Assembly: GCF_036227325.1 (NCBI RefSeq) | Contig: NZ_CP109467.1 | Location: forward strand, 2,914,001 to 2,978,000 | DNA from: Streptomyces sp. NBC_01465 | Lineage (GTDB): Bacteria > Actinomycetota > Actinomycetes > Streptomycetales > Streptomycetaceae | Reading direction: 5' to 3' | Length of the DNA: 64,000 nt | Shown here: positions 24,896 to 32,603 of the stretch, piece after piece | Position numbering within the stretch: the first letter of the stretch is position 1 | Layout of the letters: each line of letters opens with the position of its first letter | Notes under the pieces: generated by a model | Seen by the model: the letters and a program-made list of their open reading frames with translations, nothing else | What the model was told of the DNA's origin: nothing | Databases searched by the model: none | Position numbers and translations under genes: made by a program

Positions 24896-26392
24896 ATGGC
24901 GGCCGCAGGCCCCGAGAGCCAGGCCGACCCGGAAGCGGTCAAGCGCCACCGGGCTCTCTTCCGAGCGATCAGAAGACGCGAAAACCCCAAACTCCGCCGC
25001 ACCGACATCACCATCACCGATGAAGCGGCGGTCAAGCGGGCCGTCAAGGCGGCCTCGCTCGGCAACGCGATGGAATGGTTCGACTTCGGCATCTACGCCT
25101 ACCTGGCGTCGACCATCGGCCATGTCTTCTTCTCGGGCGCCGGAGACACCGTCCAGCTGCTCTCCTCGTTCGCAACATTCGCAGTCGCATTCCTGGTAAG
25201 GCCCATCGGCGGCATGGTCTTCGGCCCCATGGGCGACAAGATCGGCCGCAAGAAGGTCCTCGCCCTCACGATGGTGCTGATGGCGATCGGCACGTTCGCG
25301 ATCGGCCTGCTCCCCTCGTACGCGGCGATCGGCTTCTGGTCCCCGGTCCTGCTGATCCTCTTCCGTATGCTCCAGGGCTTCTCGACCGGCGGCGAGTACG
25401 GCGGCGCCTCGACGTTCATCGCCGAGTACGCCCCCGACAAGCGCCGCGGCTACTTCGGCAGCTTCCTGGAGTTCGGCACCCTGGCGGGCTACGTGGGCGC
25501 GGCCGGCCTGGTCACGATCCTCACCACGGTCCTCTCCACCCCCGACATGAACTCCTGGGGCTGGCGCATCCCGTTCCTGGTGGCAGGCCCGCTCGGCCTG
25601 GTCGGCCTCTACCTCCGCCTCAAGCTGGACGAGACCCCGGCCTTCCAGAAACTGGAGAACGAGAACGCCCGCGCGAGCGAGGCGGCGGACGCGGTGGAGA
25701 CCTCGGCAACGGCCGACCTGGGCAAGATCTTCAAGGACTACTGGCCGTCCCTGGTCCTGTGCATCGCCCTGGTAGGCGCGTACAACGTCACGGACTACAT
25801 GCTCCTGTCCTACATGCCGACGTACCTCTCGGACGAACTCGGCTACAGCGAGACGCACGGCCTGGTGATCCTCCTGGCCGTGATGGCCTTCCTGATGCTG
25901 ATCATCAACCAGGTCGGCAAACTCAACGACCGCTTCGGCCGCAAGCCCCTGCTGATGGCAGGAATGCTGGGCTTCTTCTTCCTCTCGCTCCCCGCGTTCC
26001 TCCTGATCGGCCAGGGCTCGATCCCGGCGATCGTGGCAGGCATGCTGATGCTGGGCCTCTCCCTGGTCTGCCTCCTGGGCACGATGTCGGCAGCGCTCCC
26101 GGCCCTGTTCCCCACGCACGTCCGCTACGGCTCGCTCTCCGTGGGCTACAACCTCTCGGCATCGATCTTCGGCGGTACGACACCCCTGGTGATCACCGCC
26201 CTGATCGCCTGGACGGGCTCGAACCTGATGCCGGCGTACTACTCGATGGCGGCGGCCCTGATCGGCGTGATCGCGGTGGCCTGCATGAAGGAAACGGCCC
26301 AGAAGCCCCTGGCGGGCTCGCCTCCGTCGGTGGAAACGAAGGAGGAGGCGGAGGAACTGGTCCACGCCCAGACCCCGGACCCCAAGTTCTGA
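24896..26392 (+). CDS. MFS metabolite:H+ symporter (ProP-like)
   Basis: 498 residues; ATG at 24896 follows GAGAGGAA with good spacing. Twelve membrane helices, with the family motif GNAMEWFDFGIYAYLAST in helix 1 and GPMGDKIGRKKVL in the loop 2-3. This pattern defines the MHS subfamily of the major facilitator superfamily, which includes proline/betaine (ProP), alpha-ketoglutarate, shikimate and citrate symporters. NERVE-like charged loop residues and a C-terminal acidic tail are seen. ProP-like osmolyte uptake is likely but the substrate cannot be fixed from sequence. Confidence 0.9.
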   Translation: MAAAGPESQADPEAVKRHRALFRAIRRRENPKLRRTDITITDEAAVKRAVKAASLGNAMEWFDFGIYAYLASTIGHVFFSGAGDTVQLLSSFATFAVAFLVRPIGGMVFGPMGDKIGRKKVLALTMVLMAIGTFAIGLLPSYAAIGFWSPVLLILFRMLQGFSTGGEYGGASTFIAEYAPDKRRGYFGSFLEFGTLAGYVGAAGLVTILTTVLSTPDMNSWGWRIPFLVAGPLGLVGLYLRLKLDETPAFQKLENENARASEAADAVETSATADLGKIFKDYWPSLVLCIALVGAYNVTDYMLLSYMPTYLSDELGYSETHGLVILLAVMAFLMLIINQVGKLNDRFGRKPLLMAGMLGFFFLSLPAFLLIGQGSIPAIVAGMLMLGLSLVCLLGTMSAALPALFPTHVRYGSLSVGYNLSASIFGGTTPLVITALIAWTGSNLMPAYYSMAAALIGVIAVACMKETAQKPLAGSPPSVETKEEAEELVHAQTPDPKF

Positions 26393-26439
26393 CCCCACGC
26401 CTCCCCGAACCGCCTGCCCAGTACGATGACTGACGGCTG

Positions 26440-26523
26440 GCGGCGGTGGTGCAATGGCGACACAGCAGACTTAGGATCTGTGGCCCGTGAAACGGCTTGA
26501 GGGTTCGAATCCCTTCCGCCGCA
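26440..26523 (+). tRNA. tRNA-Leu (anticodon UAG)
   Basis: 84 bases. Acceptor stem GCGGCGG pairs with CCGCCGC, discriminator A. The anticodon arm is CAGA-CTTAGGA-TCTG, so the anticodon is TAG, decoding CUA. A long variable arm GTGGCCCGTGAAACGGC and GGTTCGAATC T-arm fit a class II leucine tRNA. No CCA is encoded. A TACGAT -10-like hexamer lies at 26422-26427. Confidence 0.96.
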
Positions 26524-26530
26524 CAGACAC

Positions 26531-26558
26531 GAAGGGCCGCCCCTCGGGGCGGCCCTTC
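26531..26558. terminator. bidirectional hairpin between tRNA-Leu and rdgB
   Basis: GAAGGGCCGCCCC and GGGGCGGCCCTTC are perfect 13-base arms separated by TC. It lies 7 bases after the tRNA and 8 bases beyond the rdgB stop on the other strand, so it can end both transcripts. Confidence 0.88.
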
Positions 26559-26565
26559 CGCGTGT

Positions 26566-27168
26566 TTAGCCCAGCAGTTCCCTGACGACCGGGACCAGCG
26601 CCCGGAATGCCTGGCCGCGGTGGCTGATGGCGTTCTTCTCTGCTGGTGACATCTCCGCGCAGGTTCGCGTCTCGCCCTCCGGCTGCAGGATCGGGTCGTA
26701 GCCGAAGCCGCCCTGGCCCGCCGGGGTGTGGCGCAGGGTGCCCAGGAGGCGGCCTTCCACCACTCGTTCCGTGCCGTCGGGGAGCGCCAGCGCCGCCGCG
26801 CACGCGAAGTGGGCTGCGCGGTGTTCGTCGGCGATGTCCGAGAGCTGGGCCAGGAGCAGGTCCAGGTTGGCCTGGTCGTTGCCGTGCACGCCCGACCAGC
26901 GGGCCGAGAAGATGCCGGGGGCGCCGTTCAGGACGTCCACGCAGAGGCCCGAGTCGTCGGCGACCGCCGGGAGGCCCGTGGCCTGGGCCAGGGCGTGGGC
27001 CTTGAGGAGGGCGTTCTCGGCGAAGGTGACGCCCGTTTCCTTCACGTCGGGGATTTCCGGGTACGCGTCCGCGCCGACCAGGTCGTGCGGGAGGCCCGCC
27101 TCGGCGAGGATCGCGTGGAGTTCGGTGATTTTCCCGGCGTTGCGGGTGGCGAGGATCAGACGGCTCAT
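26566..27168 (-). CDS. rdgB: RdgB/HAM1 non-canonical purine NTP pyrophosphatase
   Basis: 200 residues. The family hallmarks are all present: ATRNAGKITEL at the N terminus, VADDSGLCVDVLNGAPG, SARWSG, GFGYDPIL and SHRGQAF at the C terminus. It hydrolyses ITP, dITP and XTP to monophosphates, preventing incorporation of deaminated purines. It is the last gene of the leftward set beginning with rph, an arrangement common in actinobacteria. Confidence 0.97.
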   Translation of the reverse strand: MSRLILATRNAGKITELHAILAEAGLPHDLVGADAYPEIPDVKETGVTFAENALLKAHALAQATGLPAVADDSGLCVDVLNGAPGIFSARWSGVHGNDQANLDLLLAQLSDIADEHRAAHFACAAALALPDGTERVVEGRLLGTLRHTPAGQGGFGYDPILQPEGETRTCAEMSPAEKNAISHRGQAFRALVPVVRELLG

Positions 27169-27175
27169 GGGGTGA

Positions 27176-27508
27176 TTATCCCGCGCCGCAGGCTTCCTGA
27201 AGTGCGTACCCGGCGTTGAGCAGGCGGGCCGGGTCCTTGTCGTACAGGACCTTGTCGATGGTGAAAACGGCCTGCTGGACGTCGGGGTCCTTGAGGTCGT
27301 TGCCGCCGTGCAGCTCGTCGAGGCGCCGCTGCATGAGGTCCGTCTGGGGATGCCCGCCTCCGGCCTCGATGGCCAGGGCCATCAGGCCCCGGGTGTCCTT
27401 GCACTCCCGGGCCAGGGCGTCGTCCCCGCCGGGGCCGCAGGCCCGGAAGATCAGGATTCCGGCGGCGATCACGACCGCCGCCGACACGGCACAGCTGGTA
27501 CGGCGCAT
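27176..27508 (-). CDS. small exported hypothetical protein
   Basis: 110 residues from MRRTSCAVSA. An N-terminal signal anchor (about 5-22) ends near RACGPGG; the rest is a soluble domain with two cysteines (RECKDTRG, QEACGAG), compatible with one disulfide. I recognise no family. It sits between rdgB and a small lipoprotein gene, in the same orientation. Confidence 0.7.
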   Translation of the reverse strand: MRRTSCAVSAAVVIAAGILIFRACGPGGDDALARECKDTRGLMALAIEAGGGHPQTDLMQRRLDELHGGNDLKDPDVQQAVFTIDKVLYDKDPARLLNAGYALQEACGAG

Positions 27509-27530
27509 ACGGACAGGCCCCCCTGACGGT

Positions 27531-27908
27531 CTACGAGGTGCAGACCTTACCCAGCTCCGACGCCGCGTCCGCGACCGGGCTGATGTCGGGGGTCTTGTCG
27601 CCGTTCTTGATCGACGAACGGACGTTGTCCACGGCCGTGTTGAGGCTGTCGATGGACTTGTCGAGGTCCGCGTTGTCGGTCTTGTCCTTGAGCGACGTGA
27701 GGTTCTTGCTGATGTCGTCGAGGGCCTTGTCCGCCTGCGTCGGGTCGTTCGCGGCGTTGGAGACGGCCTGCTGCAGGTTGTTGACGTTGGAGGCGATCGC
27801 GTCCGCGGTCTGGACGCAGTCGACCGCCTTGTCCACGGCGCTGCAGCCGACCATGGTCGCGGTCAGGGCGAGTGTGGCTCCTGCTGCTGCCAGTGCGATG
27901 CGACGCAT
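27531..27908 (-). CDS. small helical lipoprotein
   Basis: 125 residues from MRRIALAAAG. The lipobox is TMVGC near residue 22. The mature protein is strongly alpha-helical with heptad-like spacing (ISKNLTSLKDKTDNADLDKS, SLNTAVDNVRSS), contains Cys in VDCVQTADAIA and ends in LGKVCTS, suggesting a coiled-coil surface lipoprotein with one disulfide. No function is known. It is encoded between rph and rdgB. Confidence 0.78.
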   Translation of the reverse strand: MRRIALAAAGATLALTATMVGCSAVDKAVDCVQTADAIASNVNNLQQAVSNAANDPTQADKALDDISKNLTSLKDKTDNADLDKSIDSLNTAVDNVRSSIKNGDKTPDISPVADAASELGKVCTS

Positions 27909-28015
27909 GGTCGGGTCCCCCGGTTTCGACGTGTACGGACAGACGGACGGGCGCACGGTTCGATCCGCGCGCCCGTGTCTGGGATGACGTCGGCCGGGCC
28001 GACTTGGTTGCTTCT

Positions 28016-28753
28016 TTACTCGCCGAGGGTCTTTCCGAGGGCCTCGACCTGGAGCGCGGTGAGGTCCGCGCAGCCGCCGGTGGCGAGGTCGAGGAGCGCG
28101 TTGAGCTCCTTGCGGTCGAAGGGCTCGGCCTCCGCCGTGCCCTGGACCTCGACGAAGCGGCCGTCGCCGGTGCAGACGACGTTCATGTCGGTCTCGGCGC
28201 GCACGTCCTCCTCGTAGCAGAGGTCGAGGAGGGGTTCGCCGTCGACGATGCCGACGGAGACGGCGGAGACGGTGCCGGTCAGGGGCACGCGGCCGTGCTT
28301 GATCGCCTTCTTGGACTGGCCCCAGGCGATCGCGTCGGCGAGGGCCACGTACGCGCCGGTGATGGCTGCCGTACGGGTGCCGCCGTCGGCCTGGAGGACG
28401 TCGCAGTCGAGGACGATCGTGTTCTCGCCGAGCGCCTTGTAGTCGATGACGGCGCGCAGCGAGCGGCCGATGAGGCGGGAGATCTCGTGGGTGCGGCCGC
28501 CGATCTTGCCGCGTACGGATTCGCGGTCGCCGCGGGTGTTGGTGGAGCGGGGCAGCATCGAGTACTCGGCGGTGACCCAGCCCTCCCCGCTGCCCTTGCG
28601 CCAGCGCGGTACGCCTTCGGTGAAGGAGGCGGTGCAGAAGACTTTGGTGTCGCCGAAGGAGATGAGGACGGAGCCCTCGGCGTGCTTGCTCCAGGCACGT
28701 TCGATGGTGACCGGGCGGAGCTGTTCGGGGGTGCGGCCGTCGATGCGAGACAT
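28016..28753 (-). CDS. rph: ribonuclease PH
   Basis: 245 residues from [15 protein letters not shown]; an upstream in-frame ATG at 28837 is rejected because family members begin here. Motifs: [51 protein letters not shown] and [19 protein letters not shown]. It is a phosphate-dependent 3'-5' exonuclease that trims tRNA precursors. It heads the leftward set rph - lipoprotein - exported protein - rdgB. Confidence 0.97.
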   Translation of the reverse strand: MSRIDGRTPEQLRPVTIERAWSKHAEGSVLISFGDTKVFCTASFTEGVPRWRKGSGEGWVTAEYSMLPRSTNTRGDRESVRGKIGGRTHEISRLIGRSLRAVIDYKALGENTIVLDCDVLQADGGTRTAAITGAYVALADAIAWGQSKKAIKHGRVPLTGTVSAVSVGIVDGEPLLDLCYEEDVRAETDMNVVCTGDGRFVEVQGTAEAEPFDRKELNALLDLATGGCADLTALQVEALGKTLGE

Positions 28754-28841
28754 GGCGTCGAGCCTAGCTGGCGTGGTGGGGGGGTCGAAGGTCCCGGAAG
28801 AGCAGGACCAATGGCCCAAGACGTACTTATGCGACAATTAC

Positions 28842-28854
28842 TACTCTTAGAGTA
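28842..28854. promoter_or_regulatory. 13-bp palindrome TACTCT-T-AGAGTA
   Basis: Perfect 6-bp arms around a central T lie in an AT-rich patch 33 bases before the PP2C phosphatase start and 89 bases before rph (divergent). It is a possible operator for the phosphatase gene; no regulator is encoded next to it. Confidence 0.5.
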
Positions 28855-28886
28855 AAGCCCTAAATTGTTTACAGAGAAAGGTAGCC

Positions 28887-30569
28887 ATGACCGTCGACGT
28901 CCGCCAGCCCACGACCGACTCGTCCGACCGCTTCTCGTCGGTCACGGTGCTGGAAGGGTCCCCGCACGGAATCCTGATCGCCTCGGCCGACCACGGCGGC
29001 ACCGCCGTGTACGCGAACCGGCGCCTCTCGGAGCTGTTCCGTACGCCGGTCCCCATGGAGCCGGGCGGCATCGCCGCCGCCGCGCTGCTCCTCTTCGACC
29101 GCAACGGCGAGCCCATGGCGTTCGACGACTCCCCCATGGGCATCGCCCTGCACCGCAGGCGCGCCACCCGCGCCGAGGTGCAGTACCGGGTGCCGGGCGA
29201 GCCGCCGCTCTGGCTGGACATCAGCGCGAGCCCCCTGGAGTGCACGTACGGCGGGCAGCCCCTGGCGGTCTCGTACATCCACGACGTCTCCCACCAGCGC
29301 CACTCGGCGACCGAGCTGGACGAGGCGAACCAGCGGCTCGCCGAGCAGCTGGAGGACCTGACCTGGGTACACGGCCTGACCGAGCGGCTCGCGGACCGCG
29401 GCTCGCTGCAGAGCGCGCTGGCGCGGGTCCTGGAGGAGGGATCGCTGCTGCTGCACGCGGACATGGGGGTGGCCCGGCTCTTCGACGACGAGCACGGGAC
29501 CATGACGACGCAGGCGGTGTTCGGGCTGGCGGATCCGGACGACGAGGTGCATCGCGCGCTGGAGAAGCTGACGGAGGACCGCTGCCTGATGGACGAGGTG
29601 GCGGACTCCGGCGGCGCGCTGATCGTCGAGGACGTGGAGACGGACCCGGCGTGCGGGGAGTCCTTCCGGGAGCTGGCCCGTACGGCCGGCTTCCGCAGTG
29701 CGTACGCGGTGACGCTCTCGGCCTCCGACGGGCGGCGCCTCGGCGTCGTGGGCTGGGCGTTCCGGCAGCCGGGCCGGCCGACGCTGCGCCAGCGTCAACT
29801 GACCGGCACCTACTGCCGGTTCGCGGGTCAGATCGTGGAGAACACGCAGTTGTACGAGCGCGAGCGGCGCATCGCGAGCACCCTGCAGCAGTCGATGCTC
29901 GCCCAGACGCTCCCCCACATCGAGGGGGTGCAGATCGCGGCGTGCAGTCTGCCGGGTGCGCACGGGATGCAGGCGGGCGGCGACTGGTACGACGTGGTGG
30001 CGCTGCGCGACGGCAAGGTGGCGCTGGCGCTGGGCGATGTGATGGGCAAGGGCCTGGGTGCGGCGACTGCGATGGGGCAGCTGCGGACGGCGCTGCGTGC
30101 GTACGCACTGGTGGAGGGCGAGGACCCGGTGGCGGTGCTGACGGACCTCAACGCACTGACCCAGAACATGGGGCTGACCGACATGACGACGGTGCTGTAC
30201 ATGACGGTGGACCCGAAGGAGCACGTGGCGCAGGTGGTGTCGGCGGGGCATCCTCCACCACTGTTGATCGACCAGTCGGGTGCCTCGTTCGTGCGGGCGG
30301 GCCAGGGTGTGCCGCTGGGTGTCGTGGACGAGTGGAACGCCGAGGAGAAGGAAGTGCCGCTGCCGCCGGGTGCGCTGCTGGTGATGTACACGGACGGTCT
30401 GGTGGAGCGGCGGGGCGAGGATCTGGGGACGGGTCTGGAGCGGCTGCGGCGGGCGGCGCTCAGCGCGCCCTCGGAGGTGGGCGAGTTGTGCGCGCACCTG
30501 GTGGAGGAGTGCCTGGACGAGGGGGCGAACCCGGACGACGTGGCGATCCTGGCGATCCGGGTCGGCTAG
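28887..30569 (+). CDS. PAS-GAF-PP2C (SpoIIE-type) protein phosphatase
   Basis: 560 residues. A PAS domain spans about 22-140 (SPHGILIASADHGGTAVYAN, then a PAC-like part), a GAF domain about 160-320, and the PPM/SpoIIE phosphatase domain about 345-560 with GGDWYDVVAL, LGDVMGKGLGAA, YTDGLVERRG and NPDDVAILAI, which supply the metal-binding aspartates. Such proteins dephosphorylate anti-anti-sigma factors in response to a sensed signal. The gene is preceded by a 13-bp palindrome and an AT-rich promoter, and followed by a strong hairpin. Confidence 0.93.
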   Translation: MTVDVRQPTTDSSDRFSSVTVLEGSPHGILIASADHGGTAVYANRRLSELFRTPVPMEPGGIAAAALLLFDRNGEPMAFDDSPMGIALHRRRATRAEVQYRVPGEPPLWLDISASPLECTYGGQPLAVSYIHDVSHQRHSATELDEANQRLAEQLEDLTWVHGLTERLADRGSLQSALARVLEEGSLLLHADMGVARLFDDEHGTMTTQAVFGLADPDDEVHRALEKLTEDRCLMDEVADSGGALIVEDVETDPACGESFRELARTAGFRSAYAVTLSASDGRRLGVVGWAFRQPGRPTLRQRQLTGTYCRFAGQIVENTQLYERERRIASTLQQSMLAQTLPHIEGVQIAACSLPGAHGMQAGGDWYDVVALRDGKVALALGDVMGKGLGAATAMGQLRTALRAYALVEGEDPVAVLTDLNALTQNMGLTDMTTVLYMTVDPKEHVAQVVSAGHPPPLLIDQSGASFVRAGQGVPLGVVDEWNAEEKEVPLPPGALLVMYTDGLVERRGEDLGTGLERLRRAALSAPSEVGELCAHLVEECLDEGANPDDVAILAIRVG

Positions 30570-30601
30570 CAGCCGGCTGGCGGCCGGTTAGCGATTGCGT
30601 A

Positions 30602-30645
30602 CGCAGAAGGGCCTGTTCCGGTCGGTCGGAACAGGCCCTTCTGCG
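30602..30645. terminator. bidirectional terminator between phosphatase and nagF
   Basis: The 19-base arms CGCAGAAGGGCCTGTTCCG and CGGAACAGGCCCTTCTGCG flank GTCGGT. It is placed 33 bases after the phosphatase stop and 15 bases beyond the stop of the oppositely oriented nagF. Confidence 0.9.
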
Positions 30646-30659
30646 AGCTTTGCAGGTGC

Positions 30660-30893
30660 TTACATCATGTCTTCGATGTCGGCGGCGATCGGGTCGGCGT
30701 CGGTGCCGATGACGACCTGGATCGCGGTGCCCATCTTGACGACGCCGTGGGCGCCGGCTGCCTTGAGGGCGGCGTCGTCGACGAGCGACGGGTCCTTGAC
30801 CTCGGTGCGCAGGCGGGTGATGCAGCCCTCGACCTCTTCGATGTTGTCGAGTCCGCCGAGCCCGGCGACGATCTTCTCAGCCTTAGTGGCCAT
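30660..30893 (-). CDS. nagF: PTS EIIB component, N-acetylglucosamine type
   Basis: 77 residues from MATKAEKIVAGLGG. The phosphocysteine motif is EVEGCITRLR, followed by TEVKDPSLVDDAALKAAGAHGVV, the small free-standing EIIB fold of the glucose/GlcNAc class. It receives phosphate from EIIA and passes it to sugar bound in EIIC. It is divergent from the first of three EIIC genes, matching the nagF-nagE arrangement I recall from S. coelicolor. A dre half-site lies in the divergent region. Confidence 0.93.
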   Translation of the reverse strand: MATKAEKIVAGLGGLDNIEEVEGCITRLRTEVKDPSLVDDAALKAAGAHGVVKMGTAIQVVIGTDADPIAADIEDMM

Positions 30894-30952
30894 GTCTGAC
30901 TCCTGAGTGTCTCTTCGCGGCCCGGCGACCCGGTCCGTTTGATCACGGTAAC

Positions 30953-30968
30953 GCACGTTTGGACCACT
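30953..30968 (-). promoter_or_regulatory. imperfect dre (DasR) half-site upstream of nagF
   Basis: Read on the minus strand, AGTGGTCC followed by AAAC matches the left half of the dre consensus AGTGGTCTAGACCACT; the right half is degenerate. It lies 60 bases before the nagF start. Confidence 0.5.
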
Positions 30969-31053
30969 TATACGAGCGTTACGCGGCGCCGGATCGCAGG
31001 ATGACGATCACTGGTGCTGCGCCCTCGGGGGCTTGGTGCCGACCCGCGCCGTA

Positions 31054-31069
31054 AGTGGTCTACACCAGT
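31054..31069 (+). promoter_or_regulatory. dre (DasR-responsive element)
   Basis: AGTGGTCTACACCAGT differs from the consensus AGTGGTCTAGACCACT at only two positions. It lies 44 bases before the first EIIC start and is shared with the divergent nagF. DasR is a GntR regulator released by glucosamine-6-phosphate. Confidence 0.9.
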
Positions 31070-31112
31070 GTACGGCGACCGCCGCTTCAGCCCGCACGGA
31101 GGACGCCGACCG

Positions 31113-32405
31113 ATGAGCACGAACCCATCCGCCGTACAGACACCCTGGTACCAGGGGCTGATCGGCGGACTCCAGAAGATGGGACGCAGCCTCCAGCTGC
31201 CCATCGCCGTACTGCCCGCAGCGGGCATCCTCAACCGGCTCGGCCAGCCCGACGTGTTCGGCTCCGACGGCCTGGGCTGGGACAACGTCGCGAAGGTCTT
31301 CGCAGGCGCCGGTGGCGCGCTGCTCGACTCCTCGCTCGGCATGCCGCTGCTGTTCGCGGTCGGTGTCGCGATCGGCATGGCGAAGAAGTCGGACGGCTCG
31401 ACCGCGCTCGCCGCGGTCACCGCCTTCCTCGTCTACTACAAGATCCTTCAGGCGTTCCCGGTGGACTGCGCCAAGGGAGCGGTCGCGGTCGCCACGGGCT
31501 GCCAGGCCGCCGACCACACCGTCACCGCCTTCTCGTACCAGAACCCCGGCGTCTTCGGCGGAATCATCATCGGCCTGCTCACGGCCTGGTTCTGGCAGCG
31601 CTACCACCGCGTGAAGCTGGTCGACTGGCTCGGCTTCTTCAACGGCCGCCGCCTCGTCCCGATCATCATGTCCGGCGTCGCACTCGTCTTCGCCGTCCTG
31701 TGCCTGTGGGTGTGGCCGCCGGTCGGTGACGCGCTCACGTCGTTCGCGCAGTGGATGTCGGACCTCGGCTCGTTCGGTTCGGGTGTCTTCGGTGTCGCCA
31801 ACCGCGCCCTGCTGGTGGTCGGTATGCACCAGTTCCTGAACACCTTCATGTGGTTCCAGTTCGGCGACTTCACCAAGCCCGACGGCACGGTCGTCCACGG
31901 TGACATCACCCGCTTCCTCGCGGGCGACCCGACGGCCGGCCAGTTCACCTCGGGCTTCTTCCCGATCATGATGTTCGCCCTCCCCGCGGCGGCCCTGGCG
32001 ATCGCGCACTGCGCCAAGCCGCACCGCCGCAAGGAGGTCACGGGCATGATGGTCTCCGTCGCCCTGACCTCGTTCGTCACGGGTGTCACGGAGCCGATCG
32101 AGTACTCGTTCCTCTACATCGCCCCGGTCCTGTACGGAATCCACGCGATCCTCACCGGTGTCTCGATGGCCGTGACCTGGGCGCTCGGAGTGAAGGACGG
32201 ATTCAGCTTCTCGGCAGGTCTGATCGACTACGTCATCAACTGGAGCCTGGCCACCAAGCCTTGGATGATCATTCCGATCGGCCTGTGCTTCGCGGTGGTC
32301 TACTACGCGCTCTTCCGCTTCGTCATCACCAAGTTCAACCTCAAGACCCCCGGTCGCGAGGACGACGAGGTGGCGGAGGAGATGGAGCGCGACAACGTGA
32401 AGTAG
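31113..32405 (+). CDS. PTS EIIC permease, GlcNAc/glucose family (copy 1)
   Basis: 430 residues from MSTNPSAVQTP with ACGGAGGA upstream. About ten membrane helices. EIIC signatures: GRSLQLPIAVLPAAGIL, LLVVGMHQFLNTF, FFPIMMFALPAAALAIAHCA and TGVTEPIEYSFLYIAP (the family's GITEPIEF-like substrate loop). No EIIB or EIIA domain is fused, so it depends on nagF. A Cys-containing insertion (VDCAKGAVAVATGCQAAD) in the loop around residue 120 is absent from copies 2 and 3. It is a nagE-family protein; which paralogue cannot be decided here. Confidence 0.93.
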   Translation: MSTNPSAVQTPWYQGLIGGLQKMGRSLQLPIAVLPAAGILNRLGQPDVFGSDGLGWDNVAKVFAGAGGALLDSSLGMPLLFAVGVAIGMAKKSDGSTALAAVTAFLVYYKILQAFPVDCAKGAVAVATGCQAADHTVTAFSYQNPGVFGGIIIGLLTAWFWQRYHRVKLVDWLGFFNGRRLVPIIMSGVALVFAVLCLWVWPPVGDALTSFAQWMSDLGSFGSGVFGVANRALLVVGMHQFLNTFMWFQFGDFTKPDGTVVHGDITRFLAGDPTAGQFTSGFFPIMMFALPAAALAIAHCAKPHRRKEVTGMMVSVALTSFVTGVTEPIEYSFLYIAPVLYGIHAILTGVSMAVTWALGVKDGFSFSAGLIDYVINWSLATKPWMIIPIGLCFAVVYYALFRFVITKFNLKTPGREDDEVAEEMERDNVK

Positions 32406-32437
32406 CGGCGCCCGCTTCGGGACCTACGCCCCGCAGC

Positions 32438-32477
32438 ACGAAGGGCCCTCGGACCTCATGGTCCGGGGGCCCTTCGT
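32438..32477 (+). terminator. rho-independent terminator after EIIC copy 1
   Basis: ACGAAGGGCCCTCGGAC and GTCCGGGGGCCCTTCGT pair over 17 positions with one U-G wobble around loop CTCATG. It lies 32 bases after the stop, so copies 1 and 2 have separate transcripts. Confidence 0.92.
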
Positions 32478-32545
32478 CATGTCCTGGCGCGAGCTTCCCG
32501 CCATAGGTAACTTCCAGGCCTTTATGCCGATTTGACCGTGCTAGT

Positions 32546-32578
32546 ACTGGTCTACACCACTGGGTGGTTCAGACCACC
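32546..32578 (+). promoter_or_regulatory. two tandem dre sites before EIIC copy 2
   Basis: ACTGGTCTACACCACT (32546-32561) and GGTGGTTCAGACCACC (32563-32578) both fit the DasR dre consensus with a few mismatches each. They are one base apart, so centres are 17 bp apart. The EIIC start lies 26 bases downstream, so DasR bound here would block the promoter or early transcript. Confidence 0.9.
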
Positions 32579-32603
32579 TGGACGTACTGGAGGAAGTCAC
32601 GTC

